NCBI GenBank assembly: GCA_007118855.1
Contig: SKQU01000205.1
Location: 1 to 42,638, forward strand
DNA length: 42,638 nt
Origin: Spirochaetaceae bacterium
Lineage (GTDB): Bacteria; Spirochaetota; Spirochaetia; DSM-27196; SLST01
Reading direction: 5' to 3'
Shown: positions 41,574 to 42,638 of the stretch, in pieces
Position numbering within the stretch: the first letter of the stretch is position 1
How the letters are laid out: every line of letters starts with the position of its first letter
The notes under the pieces: model-generated
The model's database searches: none
What the model was told of the DNA's origin: nothing
The model's input: only the letters and a program-made list of their open reading frames with translations
Made by a program: the position numbers and the translations under genes

Positions 41574-42638
41574 ATGCGACGGATGGTTGTTCCGGGTGTG
41601 CTCTTCGTGATGCTCGCGACGACGGTGGCCGCGCTTCCGACGCTCGTCCACCGGGATGATCCGGTGTACGCGCAGGTGAGGCGGCTTGCGCTCGCCGCCG
41701 GCTCGGCGCCACCCTCCGCGGTGAGTCCGCTCACGGCGGCGGAGCTGCTGCTCGTGCTCGGGCAGATCGACCTGGACGCTCTGTCCGCCGACCTGGTCGC
41801 CGAGTACCAGGAGGTGACGCGTCGGCTCAGACCGGAGCCGGACGGCGCGCCGTTCGGGTCGGTGGGGCTCGTCCTTTCTCCCGAGTTCTACCTGCACACC
41901 TCAGACGACCCGGGCGCCTGGCGCTACTGGTATCCTCATCGGCGGTCCGTCCTCTCGGTGCCCATCCGGGTGAAGCCGCTCGTGCCGCTTGCGATCGAGT
42001 TCGACCTCGACTGGAGGAGGAACTACCCCTTCTTCCCGGGAACGGATCACATCACGCCGAATCCTGATCCGGTGACCAACGTGCCCTTTGATGTGCTGGA
42101 ATCCGACGTGCAGTTCCCCTTCCGGGCGCTCGTCTCGGCCGGAGGCGAACACTGGTCGCTCCAGTACGGACGGGGCCTCGTCACGCTTGGTTCCGGTGAG
42201 AGCGGGAGCCTCTTCCTGAGTGACCACGTCGACTACCATGAATACCTGATGGCGAGCGTCTGGGGCCGGCTCTTCTCCTATCGCGCGCTCTACCTGGACC
42301 TCGAGGCGCACTACACCGGTCCGGTGGACAACCGGATGTTCTTCGCCCACCGCATAGAGATGCGTCCGGCCCCCTGGCTCTCGCTCGCGGCGAACGACGG
42401 ATGGATCTACGCCGGGCCGCCGCTCGAGCTTCGCTACTTCAACCCGCTCATGATCATGCACAGCTGGTTCCTGCCGGACAGGGGGAACTCGCTTCTGAGC
42501 TTCGAGGCCGCGGTGCGCCCGGTGCACGGCCTCGAAGTCTACGGCCATTTCGCGATCGAGCAGCTTCAGATTGCGCTTGAGGAGGAGCGTGGTTACGCAG
42601 AAGGTGATCCAAACGCGTTCGGGTTCCTCGCGGGCCTC
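41574..42638 (+). CDS. Wzi-like outer-membrane beta-barrel protein, 3' truncated by window edge
   Basis: 355 codons from ATG 41574, with no stop before the window ends. The N-terminus (MVVPGVLFVMLATTVAA) is a signal peptide. The following 60 residues are helical (AELLLVLGQIDLDALSADLVAEYQ), the spacer often found before these barrels. Then come many aromatic amphipathic strands and family-like blocks: HWSLQYGRGLVTLGSGESG with SLFLSDHVDYHEYL, FFAHRIEMRPAPWLSLAAND and LRYFNPLMIMHSWF. These resemble Wzi/capsule-assembly-like barrels widespread in spirochaetes and Bacteroidota. Wzi proper anchors capsule polysaccharide; whether this one does is unknown. Divergent from the PrcB lipoprotein across 98 bases. 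The identification is by pattern, without alignment. Confidence 0.75.
   Translation, partial: MRRMVVPGVLFVMLATTVAALPTLVHRDDPVYAQVRRLALAAGSAPPSAVSPLTAAELLLVLGQIDLDALSADLVAEYQEVTRRLRPEPDGAPFGSVGLVLSPEFYLHTSDDPGAWRYWYPHRRSVLSVPIRVKPLVPLAIEFDLDWRRNYPFFPGTDHITPNPDPVTNVPFDVLESDVQFPFRALVSAGGEHWSLQYGRGLVTLGSGESGSLFLSDHVDYHEYLMASVWGRLFSYRALYLDLEAHYTGPVDNRMFFAHRIEMRPAPWLSLAANDGWIYAGPPLELRYFNPLMIMHSWFLPDRGNSLLSFEAAVRPVHGLEVYGHFAIEQLQIALEEERGYAEGDPNAFGFLAGL

Overview
The window reads as chromosomal DNA of a high-GC free-living spirochaete (order Spirochaetales). The main evidence is lineage-flavoured gene content: a TatT/TatP/TatQM-type TRAP operon (TPR lipoprotein, DctP-like binding protein, fused small and large permease) as known from Treponema pallidum; cysS directly followed by an ECF sigma factor with a double cyclic-nucleotide-binding regulator nearby, an arrangement I recall from treponemes; a PrcB-C lipoprotein; and a Wzi-like outer-membrane barrel. 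I see no tRNA, rRNA, CRISPR, insertion sequence or phage gene. Genes are tightly packed: the longest gap is about 176 bases (22279-22454), and no stretch over 300 bases lacks a gene. Two genes run off the ends: an M16C peptidase (left) and the Wzi-like protein (right).

Layout. 1-6705: M16C peptidase, a small secreted protein, then the TRAP uptake operon with its own promoter. 6708-9561 (minus): membrane-linked alpha/beta hydrolase and an amidohydrolase. 9639-15634: trkA-trkH potassium uptake, a polytopic membrane protein with an N-terminal 12-bp repeat, a class II HDAC-like deacetylase, and a CapA-like metallophosphatase. radC lies on the minus strand (15639-16298). 16381-22278: a small HMA-fold protein and two very large collinear paralogues, each with seven FlgD-Ig-like modules and a C-terminal OmpA domain. 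22455-26206: an alanine/glutamate-rich protein with a 21-bp minisatellite, a TSUP permease, a DJ-1 protein, a small membrane protein and a beta-rich secreted protein. 26262-28655: divergent murB and cysS. 28677-31859: ECF sigma factor, anti-sigma, secreted protein, and an IPT/transglutaminase-fold protein whose catalytic cysteine is serine. 31905-35623: glyA, a double cNMP-domain regulator, and a MraY-like transferase. 35625-37990 (minus): a pentulose kinase plus L-ribulose-5-phosphate 4-epimerase. 38091-40748: valS. 40795-42638: divergent PrcB lipoprotein and Wzi-like barrel.

The dominant theme is the cell envelope: solute uptake, potassium homeostasis, peptidoglycan synthesis (murB, mraY), peptidoglycan-anchored periplasmic giants, lipoproteins, an outer-membrane barrel, and an ECF system whose last gene carries a periplasmic-type pseudo-transglutaminase. 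Sigma-70-like promoters (TTGACA near TAnnnT) can be read in front of many units. In several of them the start codon sits where transcription should begin, suggesting leaderless or near-leaderless mRNAs. The best candidates for something undescribed are the Cys-to-Ser transglutaminase in the ECF operon, the paired seven-module Ig/OmpA proteins, and the recurrent leaderless architecture.
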